A DNA stretch of 64,000 nucleotides from Elusimicrobiaceae bacterium (GTDB lineage Bacteria > Elusimicrobiota > Elusimicrobia > Elusimicrobiales > Elusimicrobiaceae), in the NCBI GenBank assembly GCA_017618215.1, contig JAFZUQ010000004.1:1-64000 (forward strand), in the 5' to 3' direction. A program made the position numbers and the translations under genes. Shown here piece by piece: positions 1 to 9,150 of the stretch; positions within the stretch are counted from its first letter, which is position 1; each line of letters begins with the position of its first letter. The notes beneath the pieces were generated by a model, which was not told the origin of the DNA, ran no database searches, and was given only the letters and a program-made list of their open reading frames with translations.

Positions 1-3000
1 ACCTTCGTTTATCTCTTGGTAAGCACCTGAAGTTAATATTGAACTTATCGCTGAGCCTCCATTATTTATTACTTGACTGCCTCCATCATTTACAGACGTA
101 TATAGCGCCGATCCGCTGTTTATCACTTGGCTGCCACCTTCGTTTACAATAGTATTGCTCACCGTTCCCCCTGCAACCACTTGACTGCCACCATTGTTTA
201 CTGTTGTACCAGACGCTGTACCTCCTTCATTAACAATTTGGTTCCCCCCATTGCTTATCGTCGTATTTGATGCTATACCACCATTATTTATTACTTGACT
301 ACCACCATTACTTATGTGGGTATTACTCGCCAATCCACCCTCTAACACTTGGCTGCCGTTTGCATTTATCGTCGTATTCCATGCTTTTCCACCAGTACTA
401 ATTACTTGCGAACCGTTTTCATTTATGGCAGTAGAATTGGCCGTTCCACCATTACTCACTATTTGCGTCCCGCCGGCATTTATTACCGCGTTAGATGCCG
501 AGCCACCATTTATAAGTACTTGCGTCCCACCTTCATTTATCGAAGTAAATCTCGCTACGGTATTATGAGCCGCCGCACCGCTTCCACTTACTAATTGGCT
601 GCCACCTGCATTGATTATTGTATGCCATGTCTTTCCACCATCAGTTACTACTTGTAAACCACCTTCATATATGCTTGTGTACCAGCCTTGGCCATCCCTA
701 GAAATCGTTTGTACCCCGTTATTTTGTATCGTAGTACTTATCGCACTTCCACCAATGCTAACTACTTGTGTTCCACCTGTGCTTATAGTAGTACTATTTG
801 CTGTACCACTGCTGTAAATTATCTGTAATCCACCATTACTAATATCTGTTTCATTCGCTGTCCCACTTGTATTGATTATTTGGCTACCACCATTATTAAT
901 TTGTGTACCATTCGCTGTTCCGCTTGCGTTTATTACTTGGCTGCCACCATTACTTATTATCGTTACACTCGCTATACCGCCATTGCTCAGTGTTTGGATA
1001 CCACCTTCACTTATCGTTGTAGCTGACGCAAATCCACCTTTAACTATTTGATTACCACCAGTATATATCGTAGTACTAATCGCACTTCCTATATTCGTCC
1101 CAGCACCAGATACCATCTGCGTACCGTTTTCATATATCTCTGTATTACTTGCTACAGCCCTGTTGCTGATTGTTTGTGTCCCACCATTAATCGTCGTGCT
1201 CGTCGCAACAGCTCCGTTTATGCCTAAAGATTGTGACCCGCCACTTATATGTGTGTTCGTTACTGTTCCTTTTACTATCTGCGTACCGTTTGTGTATATG
1301 TATGTGTTATCTGCACTTCCATTTGCACTTACTACTTGACTTCCACCTGCATTAACTGATGTCGCACTTGCTGTACCACCGCTACTTATTATTTGTTTAC
1401 CTAAATTGTTAATAATAGTGCTGGTCGCTAATCCACCCGAAAGTATATACTGACTTCCACCACTTATCGTCGTATTACTTGCTAAACCACTATTATATAC
1501 ACTTTGTATACCACCATTGTTTATCGTAGTTTCCGTAGCCGATCCATGATCATATACACTTTGTACCCCGCCATTAGACATCGTTATATCATGCGCCCAA
1601 CCAGAATTGAATACTGACATCGTATCGCCTTGGCCCAAATCTATATGATCCATTGTCGCATTATTTACAACATAGTTATGTCCACCGCCGCCACCGCCTG
1701 TCATATCGGATGCAAAACTATACTGCCCACCATTTAAAACATAAATATCTGTAAGACCACCATAATAACTTGTATGTTCTGCACTTCCACCGTCAATTAT
1801 TTGGCTTCCGCCTGACATCAATATCGTATGGCTTGCAAGACCACCTGTATATATCACTTGGCTGCCGCCTGTGTTTATCGTAGTATCTGACGCTACACCA
1901 CCTTCACTAACAACTTGACTGCCGCCTGCGTTTATCGTAGTATCCAATGCTACACCGTCAGGCCGAACTATTTGTAAACCGCCATTGGAAATAGTAGTAT
2001 TACTGGCTACACCGCCGTTCCAAATTGCTTGGCTACCACCACTGCTTACTTTTGCATTAAAGGCTACCGCATTGCGAATAAACTGTAGACCGCTTTGGTA
2101 AATAATTGTATCGTATGCTGATGCACCGCTTTCAACATTTTGTGTTGCACCGCTATACACTACGGTACTATTGGCTACACCACCGTGCATTTCTTGCACA
2201 CCGGCACTTAAAACTGTGTTATTGGTAACCCCCCCATCATACACATATTGTCTTGCTGCACCGTAACGAATTACTGTATTATTAGCAGTACCGCCCGAAC
2301 TTACATGCTGATAAGCGGCATTAGTTGTGGTAGTGCTGGTAGCATCAGCTATACCACCGTCGCTAATAACTTGAGAGCCAAGCCACTGTAACAAAGTTCC
2401 GCTGGCATATCCGCCATCAGATATTATTTGGGTACCGCCGTTATGCATTATTGCATCATAAGCAGTACCACCTGCACTTACATGTTGATAAGCGCTGGAT
2501 ATTGTACTCATACCACTAGCTATACCGCCGTTTCGGATATGTTGTTCCCCATAAAAAAGTGAACCACCGGCAGCATAACCACCGGATATAATTTGTACGC
2601 CATTTGTTAGAATAGTCGGGTTATAAGCAGTCCCACCGGCATAAACTACTTGTGAACCACCGGAAAGTGTTGTGTTGCTTGCAGCACCACCATTATAGAC
2701 AAATTGGGACCCCCCTCTAACAATAGTACCAGATGCAGTACCACCACTTACATATTGATATCCACTGTTAGATATTATTGTATTATAGGCTATAGCGTCA
2801 GCGTAAACATATTGGACACCGCGACTCACAATTGTATCACTGGCAACACCGCCGGAATAAATATATTGACGCGCTGTAGAATTAAGGAGTTCCGTACCAA
2901 TTGCAGTGCCACCGCTTGAAACACATTGACTACCCGTAGAAGAGACCTTCGTACCAGCAGCCACACCGCTATCTAAAACATATTGTTTACCATTCCACCT

Positions 3001-3880
3001 CACTTGAGTACCACTAGCATATCCGCCGGAATATACAAATTGACCACCGGAATTGTCACCTTCGGACCAGTTCTCAGATAGTACTGTACCAAATGCAGAA
3101 CCACCGTTACTTAAAATTTGCTTACCGTAAGAGTTAACGGTCACATCGCTGGCTATACCGCCGTCAATAGTCTGAATAGCATTATTACCTACTCTACCGC
3201 CACTGGTATATCCGCCGGTAGATACCATTTGCACAGCTCCGCCGTGAAGAATTGTACCATAAGCACTGGCATTAGAAAGGACTTGTAAGCCGCCGGCACT
3301 AACCGTCGTATTGTTTACAACACCACCGTCTGAAACAATTTGGGTACCAGAAATCTGAACAACTGTACTATTTGCAGTACCACCCATGACTACTTGTGAG
3401 GCATAGCTATTAACATTTGTGTTATTTGCAATACCGTCGGCATAAACATGCTGACGAGCGCCAGAAGCACTAATGAATGTACCGTTTGCTGTACCGCCGG
3501 CAGAAATAGATTGAGTAGCGGAAGCATGAACGAGAGATGTATTTATTGCAAGCCCGCCGTTTTTTATATATTGGTGGCCGCTGGCTACTGTATTACTCGC
3601 CGTACCGCCGCTTAGGACCTGCGATCCCGTCGCTGCAATTCTAGTACTTGTGGTTACACCGCCGTTATACACGACTTCGTGGGAATCAGCTCCGACATAA
3701 GTACTTAATGCACTACCGCCGTTTGAAATATATTGCCATCCCCTAGTATGAATTGTTGTATGACTTGCAAAACCGCCCTGCTTTACATGTACTTCCCCGG
3801 CTGCCTCAACTACGGTATCTATTATAGTTCCATAATTTGTAAGAATGCTGGTTACATCAAGCCCCCCGTCCGAGCCGACT
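1..3880 (-). repeat. Degenerate tandem AIDA strand-loop-strand repeat array
   Basis: Some sixty or more degenerate units of about 54-63 bp encode repeats of the form GGxQxVxxGGxAxxTxI. Copies nearer the left edge (C-terminal side) are more uniform, often NNGGSQVINNGGIASNTTIS. Copies near the N-terminus are more diverged, with variants such as QHVSAGGTA and QYVYDGG. A gradient of this kind fits more recent amplification toward the C-terminal side, but that is inference by eye. Confidence 0.85.
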
Positions 3881-4158
3881 GTTAAACCTGTTGAAGTTTG
3901 ACCGGCACTTACCGTTAAATTCCCGGCATAAGCAGGCAACGCCATATTATTAGCCAACATCGCACCCATGGTGGCTGTATATATCACCTGACGACCGCCA
4001 TTATACACATGGGACATCAAACGGGCCCCTAATCCATGGCTGGACACTAAACAACACGAACTTACTATTACCGCACTGCGGCTACAACAATATTCTTGCT
4101 CTAAAGCTTGAATCGTTGCACTTGAGTAAATGTTTTCAGGTTGATGACGTTTTGCCAT
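1..4158 (-). CDS. AIDA-type autotransporter passenger, C-terminus beyond window
   Basis: The frame is open from ATG 4158 to the left edge (1,386 codons, no stop), so the gene is partial and its C-terminal beta-barrel is not visible. A GAGGGG ribosome site lies 8 nt before the ATG. After about 90 residues the protein is an almost unbroken array of roughly 18-20-residue units of the type NGGSQVVNxGGTASNTTI. This is the strand-loop-strand AIDA repeat, which folds as a beta-helix on the cell surface. An AYA/G signal-peptidase-like site lies near residue 78, preceded by an unusually long leader with Cys pairs (CCSRS, SSCC). Around residues 810-855 a Gly-rich break (six Gly, then a non-repeat segment with LGQGDTMSVF) interrupts the array. 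The upstream gene, 4 bp away, is a heptosyltransferase known to modify such repeats on Ser. Adhesin function is inferred. Confidence 0.9.
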   Translation of the reverse strand, partial: MAKRHQPENIYSSATIQALEQEYCCSRSAVIVSSCCLVSSHGLGARLMSHVYNGGRQVIYTATMGAMLANNMALPAYAGNLTVSAGQTSTGLTVGSDGGLDVTSILTNYGTIIDTVVEAAGEVHVKQGGFASHTTIHTRGWQYISNGGSALSTYVGADSHEVVYNGGVTTSTRIAATGSQVLSGGTASNTVASGHQYIKNGGLAINTSLVHASATQSISAGGTANGTFISASGARQHVYADGIANNTNVNSYASQVVMGGTANSTVVQISGTQIVSDGGVVNNTTVSAGGLQVLSNASAYGTILHGGAVQMVSTGGYTSGGRVGNNAIQTIDGGIASDVTVNSYGKQILSNGGSAFGTVLSENWSEGDNSGGQFVYSGGYASGTQVRWNGKQYVLDSGVAAGTKVSSTGSQCVSSGGTAIGTELLNSTARQYIYSGGVASDTIVSRGVQYVYADAIAYNTIISNSGYQYVSGGTASGTIVRGGSQFVYNGGAASNTTLSGGSQVVYAGGTAYNPTILTNGVQIISGGYAAGGSLFYGEQHIRNGGIASGMSTISSAYQHVSAGGTAYDAIMHNGGTQIISDGGYASGTLLQWLGSQVISDGGIADATSTTTTNAAYQHVSSGGTANNTVIRYGAARQYVYDGGVTNNTVLSAGVQEMHGGVANSTVVYSGATQNVESGASAYDTIIYQSGLQFIRNAVAFNAKVSSGGSQAIWNGGVASNTTISNGGLQIVRPDGVALDTTINAGGSQVVSEGGVASDTTINTGGSQVIYTGGLASHTILMSGGSQIIDGGSAEHTSYYGGLTDIYVLNGGQYSFASDMTGGGGGGHNYVVNNATMDHIDLGQGDTMSVFNSGWAHDITMSNGGVQSVYDHGSATETTINNGGIQSVYNSGLASNTTISGGSQYILSGGLATSTIINNLGKQIISSGGTASATSVNAGGSQVVSANGSADNTYIYTNGTQIVKGTVTNTHISGGSQSLGINGAVATSTTINGGTQTISNRAVASNTEIYENGTQMVSGAGTNIGSAISTTIYTGGNQIVKGGFASATTISEGGIQTLSNGGIASVTIISNGGSQVINASGTANGTQINNGGSQIINTSGTANETDISNGGLQIIYSSGTANSTTISTGGTQVVSIGGSAISTTIQNNGVQTISRDGQGWYTSIYEGGLQVVTDGGKTWHTIINAGGSQLVSGSGAAAHNTVARFTSINEGGTQVLINGGSASNAVINAGGTQIVSNGGTANSTAINENGSQVISTGGKAWNTTINANGSQVLEGGLASNTHISNGGSQVINNGGIASNTTISNGGNQIVNEGGTASGTTVNNGGSQVVAGGTVSNTIVNEGGSQVINSGSALYTSVNDGGSQVINNGGSAISSILTSGAYQEINEG

Positions 4159-4162
4159 ATTT

Positions 4163-5521
4163 TTATTTCCCCTCTTTTTCGTTTGATTTTTTGTCGTCTT
4201 TTGGTGCTGTTATATTATGGTCTTTCATAAGTTGCTTAATATGCCCGATTACTTGTTTACCGGTTATAAGACGGGTGCATTCAAATTGCCTTGGTGTATT
4301 TTTAAATTTAGGACACCAAAAATAATCATAATGATCAAAATTGCAATTGACATCATCCCAACATCCGTTACAACCGTGCGAATTAAATACCCTATACGGT
4401 GTATAAAATTCACATATCGGTAAAGTAAAACCGCTAATTAATACTATTGGTATATGCGTGCACCAGGCAAGCCATGTTAACCCTGAAGACAGACCTATAA
4501 AAAAGTCCGCGTGTTCAAGTAATTCCACACGTTCTTGTAAAGGTTTAGCACCTGTAAAATCTTCCGCATCATGCGGTATTCTGTTCCATGTATATTGGAA
4601 CCCGGTTACCGGTTCTTTATCTATGCAAATTACACGATAACCCAAATCTTTCAAGTAAGCTATAACTTGTTCCCAACCAAAACCATTATTCCATAACTTG
4701 GCCTGAGAACTTGCTTTTGTTGCTATACATACATATCTTTCTTTTATTTTGCGTTCGCTGCCTAATTTTACTTTCGGGGCTTCTTCGCGTGGATCTACAC
4801 CTAAAATATATCCTGCTGTACGATGTAAACCTACCCTGCGGAAATCTATCGGCTGATGTGTTTCGTTACCTCTAAAAAATAACCCCATCATATAACTTGC
4901 ATAAGGTTTTTCAAAACGCGGTTTGCCGGGCAATGCAGTAAAAAATAAATTCGGATATTGTGATTCAAATACTTCCGCCAAAGGTTTGCCCATCGTAAGT
5001 TCTGCAACACATTGATGTTGACGTTGGAATCTATCTGCATAAGTCATCCATCCTATCGTATCACCTAACGTACCTACCGGGAATTTGATTTGTACTTCTT
5101 TGCCTTTTAAATCTAATGTGTGGTTTAAAACCGGTTCTTTTTCCCCACGGACCCAAACACGAATCCTAAAGGGAATATAATATTTTTTTGTGCTTGTTAC
5201 CCAACCCTCGTCGGGATCGCAAGCGAAAATGATATTGTCAGTTTCGTCATCTTCTATTTGAACATGCCATTTGCCTTTTGGGAGTAATATGCGCACACCG
5301 TCGTTAAAATCATATTTAATACCCATCGGTCCTTCTTGTGTAGGCTCTGCAGGTGCATTTATTATAAACGGATTTGGAGGTATCTGCGGTTGTTTTGTGT
5401 TCACAGATGCCGTCACATCTTGCGGCATTGTTTGCGTTGAATTAGCTGCGGCTAAACCTTGTTTTTCCGTCGGTTCTTCCGCGGATTTTACTACCATTGA
5501 TTCTTTATTTTCTGTTGACAT
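4163..5521 (-). CDS. Autotransporter O-heptosyltransferase (TibC/Aah/BAHT family)
   Basis: This 452-aa enzyme is predicted to move heptose from ADP-heptose onto Ser residues of the adjacent AIDA-repeat autotransporter, in the cytoplasm before export. The first 60 residues are low-complexity (Pro/Thr/Gln). A beta-rich N-domain follows (about 65-150). An LGDTIGWM motif at 152-159 contains Asp154, the likely counterpart of the catalytic Asp described for TibC. The C-terminal half is GT9-like, with LSSGLTWLAW near 345-354. A Cys cluster (C384-x2-C387, C403, C415, plus C393) matches the iron-finger that defines the BAHT family. The order transferase then autotransporter copies aah-aidA and tibC-tibA. 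The start has an AAAGGGG ribosome site 5-7 nt upstream. The N-terminal extension is longer than in TibC. Confidence 0.9.
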   Translation of the reverse strand: MSTENKESMVVKSAEEPTEKQGLAAANSTQTMPQDVTASVNTKQPQIPPNPFIINAPAEPTQEGPMGIKYDFNDGVRILLPKGKWHVQIEDDETDNIIFACDPDEGWVTSTKKYYIPFRIRVWVRGEKEPVLNHTLDLKGKEVQIKFPVGTLGDTIGWMTYADRFQRQHQCVAELTMGKPLAEVFESQYPNLFFTALPGKPRFEKPYASYMMGLFFRGNETHQPIDFRRVGLHRTAGYILGVDPREEAPKVKLGSERKIKERYVCIATKASSQAKLWNNGFGWEQVIAYLKDLGYRVICIDKEPVTGFQYTWNRIPHDAEDFTGAKPLQERVELLEHADFFIGLSSGLTWLAWCTHIPIVLISGFTLPICEFYTPYRVFNSHGCNGCWDDVNCNFDHYDYFWCPKFKNTPRQFECTRLITGKQVIGHIKQLMKDHNITAPKDDKKSNEKEGK

Positions 5522-5619
5522 AATGCCCCTTTAAAGCGTTAATTATATAAATTAAATCATAAATAAACCGTCCACACTTTGCTCCTTTTGTACACAGTCT
5601 ATTATGAAACTTCTCTTTT

Positions 5620-5650
5620 ATTATAACATATTTATTTCATTTTTTTACAA
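5620..5650 (-). promoter_or_regulatory. Likely promoter of the heptosyltransferase-autotransporter operon
   Basis: On the minus strand, TATAAT (5625-5620) is preceded by TTGTAA (5650-5645) with a 19-bp spacer. Transcription would begin near 5613 and leave a leader of about 90 nt before ATG 5521. The rest of the 5522-5680 gap shows no ORF or clear structure. The spacer is longer than ideal. Confidence 0.35.
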
Positions 5651-5680
5651 AAACTTTTTATATCTTAAAATTCAAAAAAA

Positions 5681-5701
5681 CCACGGGTTTTTAGCCCGTG
5701 G
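5681..5701 (-). terminator. Rho-independent terminator downstream of asnS
   Basis: A perfect 7-bp stem (CCACGGG/CCCGTGG) with a 7-nt loop is flanked by seven A on the left and five T on the right. Read on the minus strand it follows the asnS stop by about 34 nt and ends in a T7 run. It could also stop plus-strand transcription. Confidence 0.85.
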
Positions 5702-5734
5702 TTTTTATTTTAATAATCGTTTATGGCTTTTAGA

Positions 5735-7027
5735 TTATGGTTTCAAGCGGTCCATTAAACGCGGGAAAGGTATCGTTTCGCGTAAATGGTGCAAGCCGCA
5801 CATCCAGGAAACAAATCTCTCAATACCCATCCCAAAACCACTGTGCGGAACGGAGCCGTATTTCCTTAGGTCCAAGTACCAGTCAAATGCTTCAACCGGC
5901 AAACCTTGTTCTTTGATGCGGGAAACTAAAGTGTCATAATCTTCTTCGCGTTGGCTGCCGCCGATAATTTCCCCATAACCTTCGGGGCCGATCATATCAA
6001 CTGCCAAAACAACGCGCGGATCTTTAGGATCGCGTTTCATATAAAAGGCTTTAATGGCAGTCGGGTAGCGGTGTATCATAACAGGGCGGTCAAAGTTTTC
6101 GGAAATTATTGTTTCTTCGTCGCCGCCGATATCGCCGCCCCATTCTGTCGGATTGCCTTTTTTGTTTAAAATTTCAATGGCTTCCGTATAACTTATGCGC
6201 GGGAAAGGTTTTTTGATATTTTCAAGTTTTGAAATATCACGCCCCAAAATTTCAAGTTCTTTGCGGCGGTTCTTTAAAACTTGTTCAACTAAGTAGCAGA
6301 CAAAATCTTCGGCAAGGTCCATATTGTCATCTAAATCGTTAAAAGCGACTTCAGGCTCAACCATCCAAAATTCAGTTAAATGGCGGCGTGTTTTTGATTT
6401 TTCGGCCCTAAATGTCGGCCCGAAACAATAGATTTTGCCAAGTGCCATTGCGCTTGCTTCACCATATAATTGGCCACTTTGGGATAAATACGCCTTTTCA
6501 CCGAAATAATCTGTTTCAAAAAGTGTTGATGTGCCTTCGCAAGCAGCAGGGGTTAAAATCGGGGAATCAACTAAAGTAAAACCGTTTTTCCTAAAATACT
6601 CGCGAATAGCAAAAATAACTTCATCACGAATTTTTAAAATCGCAACTTGCCTGCTGGAACGCAACCACAAGTGGCGGTTATCCATCAAAAATGCGGTGCC
6701 GTGTTCCTTGTTGGAAATAGGATAATCTTTTGCCATTTGCAAAAGTTTAATATCTTTTACACCGAGTTCAAAACCAAGCGGGGAGCGTTTATCTTCCCTA
6801 ACTGTTCCGGTAATTTCAACGGAACTTTCCTGTGCAAGTTTATCACCGAGTTCAAAAACTTCGGGGGTAACATCCCCTTTAAAAACTACACATTGAATAA
6901 TTGCGCTGCCATCGCGCAACTGTAAAAAATGTAATTTGCCGCTTGAGCGTTTGTTATAAAGCCAACCTTTTAAGGTAATTTCTTTACCAACATATTGGGC
7001 TACATCTGAAATTCTGATTTTTTGCAT
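5735..7027 (-). CDS. asnS: Asparaginyl-tRNA synthetase
   Basis: This class II synthetase (430 aa) charges tRNA-Asn with asparagine in the cytosol. An N-terminal OB-fold (about 10-100) binds the anticodon. Motif 2 ([11 protein letters not shown], about 206-216) and motif 3 (GFGMGIERF, near 403) are intact, and the length is normal. I chose ATG 7027 (MQKIRIS) because GAGG lies just upstream. An in-frame ATG six codons earlier (7045) sits 8 nt after a TATAAT box and could be used only if the transcript is leaderless. gatB elsewhere in the window shows that the amidotransferase route is also encoded. Confidence 0.97.
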   Translation of the reverse strand: MQKIRISDVAQYVGKEITLKGWLYNKRSSGKLHFLQLRDGSAIIQCVVFKGDVTPEVFELGDKLAQESSVEITGTVREDKRSPLGFELGVKDIKLLQMAKDYPISNKEHGTAFLMDNRHLWLRSSRQVAILKIRDEVIFAIREYFRKNGFTLVDSPILTPAACEGTSTLFETDYFGEKAYLSQSGQLYGEASAMALGKIYCFGPTFRAEKSKTRRHLTEFWMVEPEVAFNDLDDNMDLAEDFVCYLVEQVLKNRRKELEILGRDISKLENIKKPFPRISYTEAIEILNKKGNPTEWGGDIGGDEETIISENFDRPVMIHRYPTAIKAFYMKRDPKDPRVVLAVDMIGPEGYGEIIGGSQREEDYDTLVSRIKEQGLPVEAFDWYLDLRKYGSVPHSGFGMGIERFVSWMCGLHHLRETIPFPRLMDRLKP

Positions 7028-7053
7028 AAAGACCTCGTATACCATTTGTATAT

Positions 7054-7059
7054 ATTATA
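7054..7059 (-). promoter_or_regulatory. -10 box for asnS
   Basis: TATAAT on the minus strand lies 26 nt upstream of ATG 7027. The region 17 bp further upstream has no convincing -35. The implied leader is about 19 nt and carries GAGG. Confidence 0.4.
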
Positions 7060-7190
7060 GCTTTTTTGAAAGAGTTTGGGTATATTGCAATAACTGAGAC
7101 AAAGCAATCTGGTAAAATAAGCATTTGCAATAATTTATGCCTATCATCCGTTATGTAAATAAAGGTAGCATATAAATCTGCTTATACTTC

Positions 7191-7220
7191 TTGACATATT
7201 TCTATGTTAAATGGTAAAAA
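7191..7220 (+). promoter_or_regulatory. Likely promoter of the lipoprotein operon
   Basis: A perfect TTGACA (7191-7196) is followed after 18 bp by TAAAAA (7215-7220), a weak -10. The leader carries a strong AAGGAGG ribosome site (7235-7241) before ATG 7246. Apart from this and the asnS promoter, I see nothing in the 7028-7245 gap. Confidence 0.45.
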
Positions 7221-7245
7221 TATATTATAAGCACAAGGAGGAACT

Positions 7246-7839
7246 ATGAAGAAGTTACTTATCGCTTTACTTGTTTGCCCGTTTCTTTTAGCTTGCGGAA
7301 CAAAAGTTAAGCGTATGGAAGTTGAACAAGTTAAAGATGTAAGCGGAAATTGGAATGATACCGATTCCCGCGAAGTCGCCAAAACCATGATTGACGAATG
7401 CTTAAATGGTGCCTGGTATGCCAAAGCTTTAAAGGAAAAAGGCGGTAATGAACCGGTGGTAATCGTCGGTACAGTTAAAAATGATTCCATGGAACATATA
7501 AACACCAATACTTTTATTGAAGAACTCCAAAGAGCTTTAATAAACAGCGGCAAAGTGGAATTTGTAGCCTCTAAAAATGAAAGAGGGGAACTCCGCGAAG
7601 AACGTTTAGATCAAGATGAATATTCTTCTGAAGCTACACGTAAAGCATTCGGTAAAGAAGTCGGCGCTGATTATATGTTAAGCGGCGTATTAAGCGATAT
7701 TAAAGATGAATTGCACGGCAAAAGTGTTATGTTTTATCAAGTTAATTTAAAACTCATTAATATTGAAACGAACAAAATACTTTGGAACGGCCAAAAACAA
7801 ATCAAAAAATACGTCAATAAAAAAGCATTTAAACTATAA
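7246..7839 (+). CDS. LpoB-like penicillin-binding protein activator lipoprotein
   Basis: This 197-aa outer-membrane lipoprotein candidate has a short signal peptide and lipobox (FLLAC, Cys17). The mature part resembles the LpoB family (COG3417): VIVGTVKNDSMEHI, then a mixed alpha/beta domain containing GADYMLSGVL and a C-terminal KILWNGQKQIKKY strand. In E. coli LpoB reaches through the periplasm to stimulate PBP1b. Here the Pro-rich N-terminal linker of enterobacterial LpoB is missing, as is common outside that group. It is first in an operon with two more lipoproteins (gaps 3 and 9 bp), suggesting a shared envelope role. Confidence 0.8.
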   Translation: MKKLLIALLVCPFLLACGTKVKRMEVEQVKDVSGNWNDTDSREVAKTMIDECLNGAWYAKALKEKGGNEPVVIVGTVKNDSMEHINTNTFIEELQRALINSGKVEFVASKNERGELREERLDQDEYSSEATRKAFGKEVGADYMLSGVLSDIKDELHGKSVMFYQVNLKLINIETNKILWNGQKQIKKYVNKKAFKL

Positions 7840-7842
7840 TTT

Positions 7843-9141
7843 ATGCGAAGTATGAAGGCCCTGTCTGCGGTGTGTTGCATTGTTTTGCTCTGCGCTTGTA
7901 CAGGGCCTTCCATACGTTATAAAACCAAAGTTATAGGTGATATGCAAAACCATAACTTTGAAGCCTCCCAAGCGAGAGTTAAAAACAATCAAAAAAATTA
8001 CGGCAAACGTGATACCAGTTTATATTATTTGGATTTAAGTACACAACAAGATTCAACAAATTATTCCGCAAATACTTTGGAAATTTTAACAAAGGCACAA
8101 AATATTCAATCCGAACTTTATGCTAAAAGTATATCTCAAAAATTTACAAGTTATATAGTTAATTCTTATTCCGAACCTTATCGCCTTAAATATTTTGAAC
8201 TCGGTTATTTATTTTTCTATAAAATACTTGCTTATTTGCAAGAAAAAAATTTACAAGATGCAGTAGTTGAAACACGCGCTATGGTGTTTTACTTAGATAA
8301 ACTTCGCGAAGATACCGGCAAAGATGATCCTTTCTTGCAATATTTTGCAAGCCAAATATTTTTGATGTGGGGTGAATATTCCGATGCGCGCATTTCCCTT
8401 GAAAATGCAAAAAATGCTTACTCAAAGTTTGCAGATTCCTATGCCACAATGCCTAATGTTCCTAAGATAACAAAAGAAGATTCCGCAAAAGGTTTGCTTA
8501 CGATTCAACATCTAAACGGAAATGTGCCGCTTTTAATTTCACACAGAACTATGGTAGCCTGGAACGAATTTGGCTTTGCATTAGGCAGTGACAGTAGTTA
8601 TCAAAGTGTAAGTGAAAACACAATAAATTCCGCACTGGCTGGGGTTTACGGTAATGCTATTTCCGTCGCTTTACCGGTTGTGCAGGAAGTACCTTACAGG
8701 ATTCATGGCTCACGCATTATTGTTGACGGTAAAGTAGTAGGCCAAACAAATTTAGCGAGTAATTTAAGCTATTATTTTAAGAAAAATTTTGATGAGGAAT
8801 ATAACAAAATTTTTATAAGTTCCGCAGTAAGAGCTGCAATAAAATTTTTAGTTACAAAGGAAGTTCAAAGACAAGTAAGTAAAAAAGATGACAGGGTCGG
8901 TACCATAGTTGATATGCTTTTAACAGGGCTATTTACTGCTGCTGAAAGTGCCGATACACGCTCCTGGTTTACTTTACCTGCACAGATCAGGGAAGCAAAT
9001 GTTCTATTAGAGGAGGGAAAGCACGAAATCAGGGTTCAATTACTTGACAAAAATGAAAAAGTACTTGACGAACACGCCTTTAAAGATGTACAAATTAATA
9101 GAGGGCGCCATACATACTTGTATTTAAGAAGCGCTAAATAA
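7843..9141 (+). CDS. COG3014-like lipoprotein of unknown function
   Basis: This 432-aa protein has a lipoprotein signal (VLLCAC, Cys19). The N-terminal half is helical and TPR-like, with Tyr/Leu-rich helices. The C-terminal part has a beta domain (YRIHGSRIIVDGKVVGQ) and a SWFTLPAQI segment followed by KHEIRVQLLD. This pattern recalls the COG3014 family, which has no established function and is often next to LpoB-like genes. The start may instead be ATG 7852, three codons in; no good ribosome site separates the two, and translation may be coupled to the previous gene 3 bp upstream. Confidence 0.7.
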   Translation: MRSMKALSAVCCIVLLCACTGPSIRYKTKVIGDMQNHNFEASQARVKNNQKNYGKRDTSLYYLDLSTQQDSTNYSANTLEILTKAQNIQSELYAKSISQKFTSYIVNSYSEPYRLKYFELGYLFFYKILAYLQEKNLQDAVVETRAMVFYLDKLREDTGKDDPFLQYFASQIFLMWGEYSDARISLENAKNAYSKFADSYATMPNVPKITKEDSAKGLLTIQHLNGNVPLLISHRTMVAWNEFGFALGSDSSYQSVSENTINSALAGVYGNAISVALPVVQEVPYRIHGSRIIVDGKVVGQTNLASNLSYYFKKNFDEEYNKIFISSAVRAAIKFLVTKEVQRQVSKKDDRVGTIVDMLLTGLFTAAESADTRSWFTLPAQIREANVLLEEGKHEIRVQLLDKNEKVLDEHAFKDVQINRGRHTYLYLRSAK

Positions 9142-9150
9142 AGGAGAATT

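Noticed and set aside
314-817. Plus-strand ORFs of 68-84 aa inside the first kilobase
   Set aside because: They are antisense shadows of the AIDA repeats; the minus frame is open across the whole 4.1 kb and has a good start.
1-3900. CRISPR array or non-coding satellite
   Set aside because: The repeats are degenerate, have no constant spacer pattern and keep a single open frame throughout.
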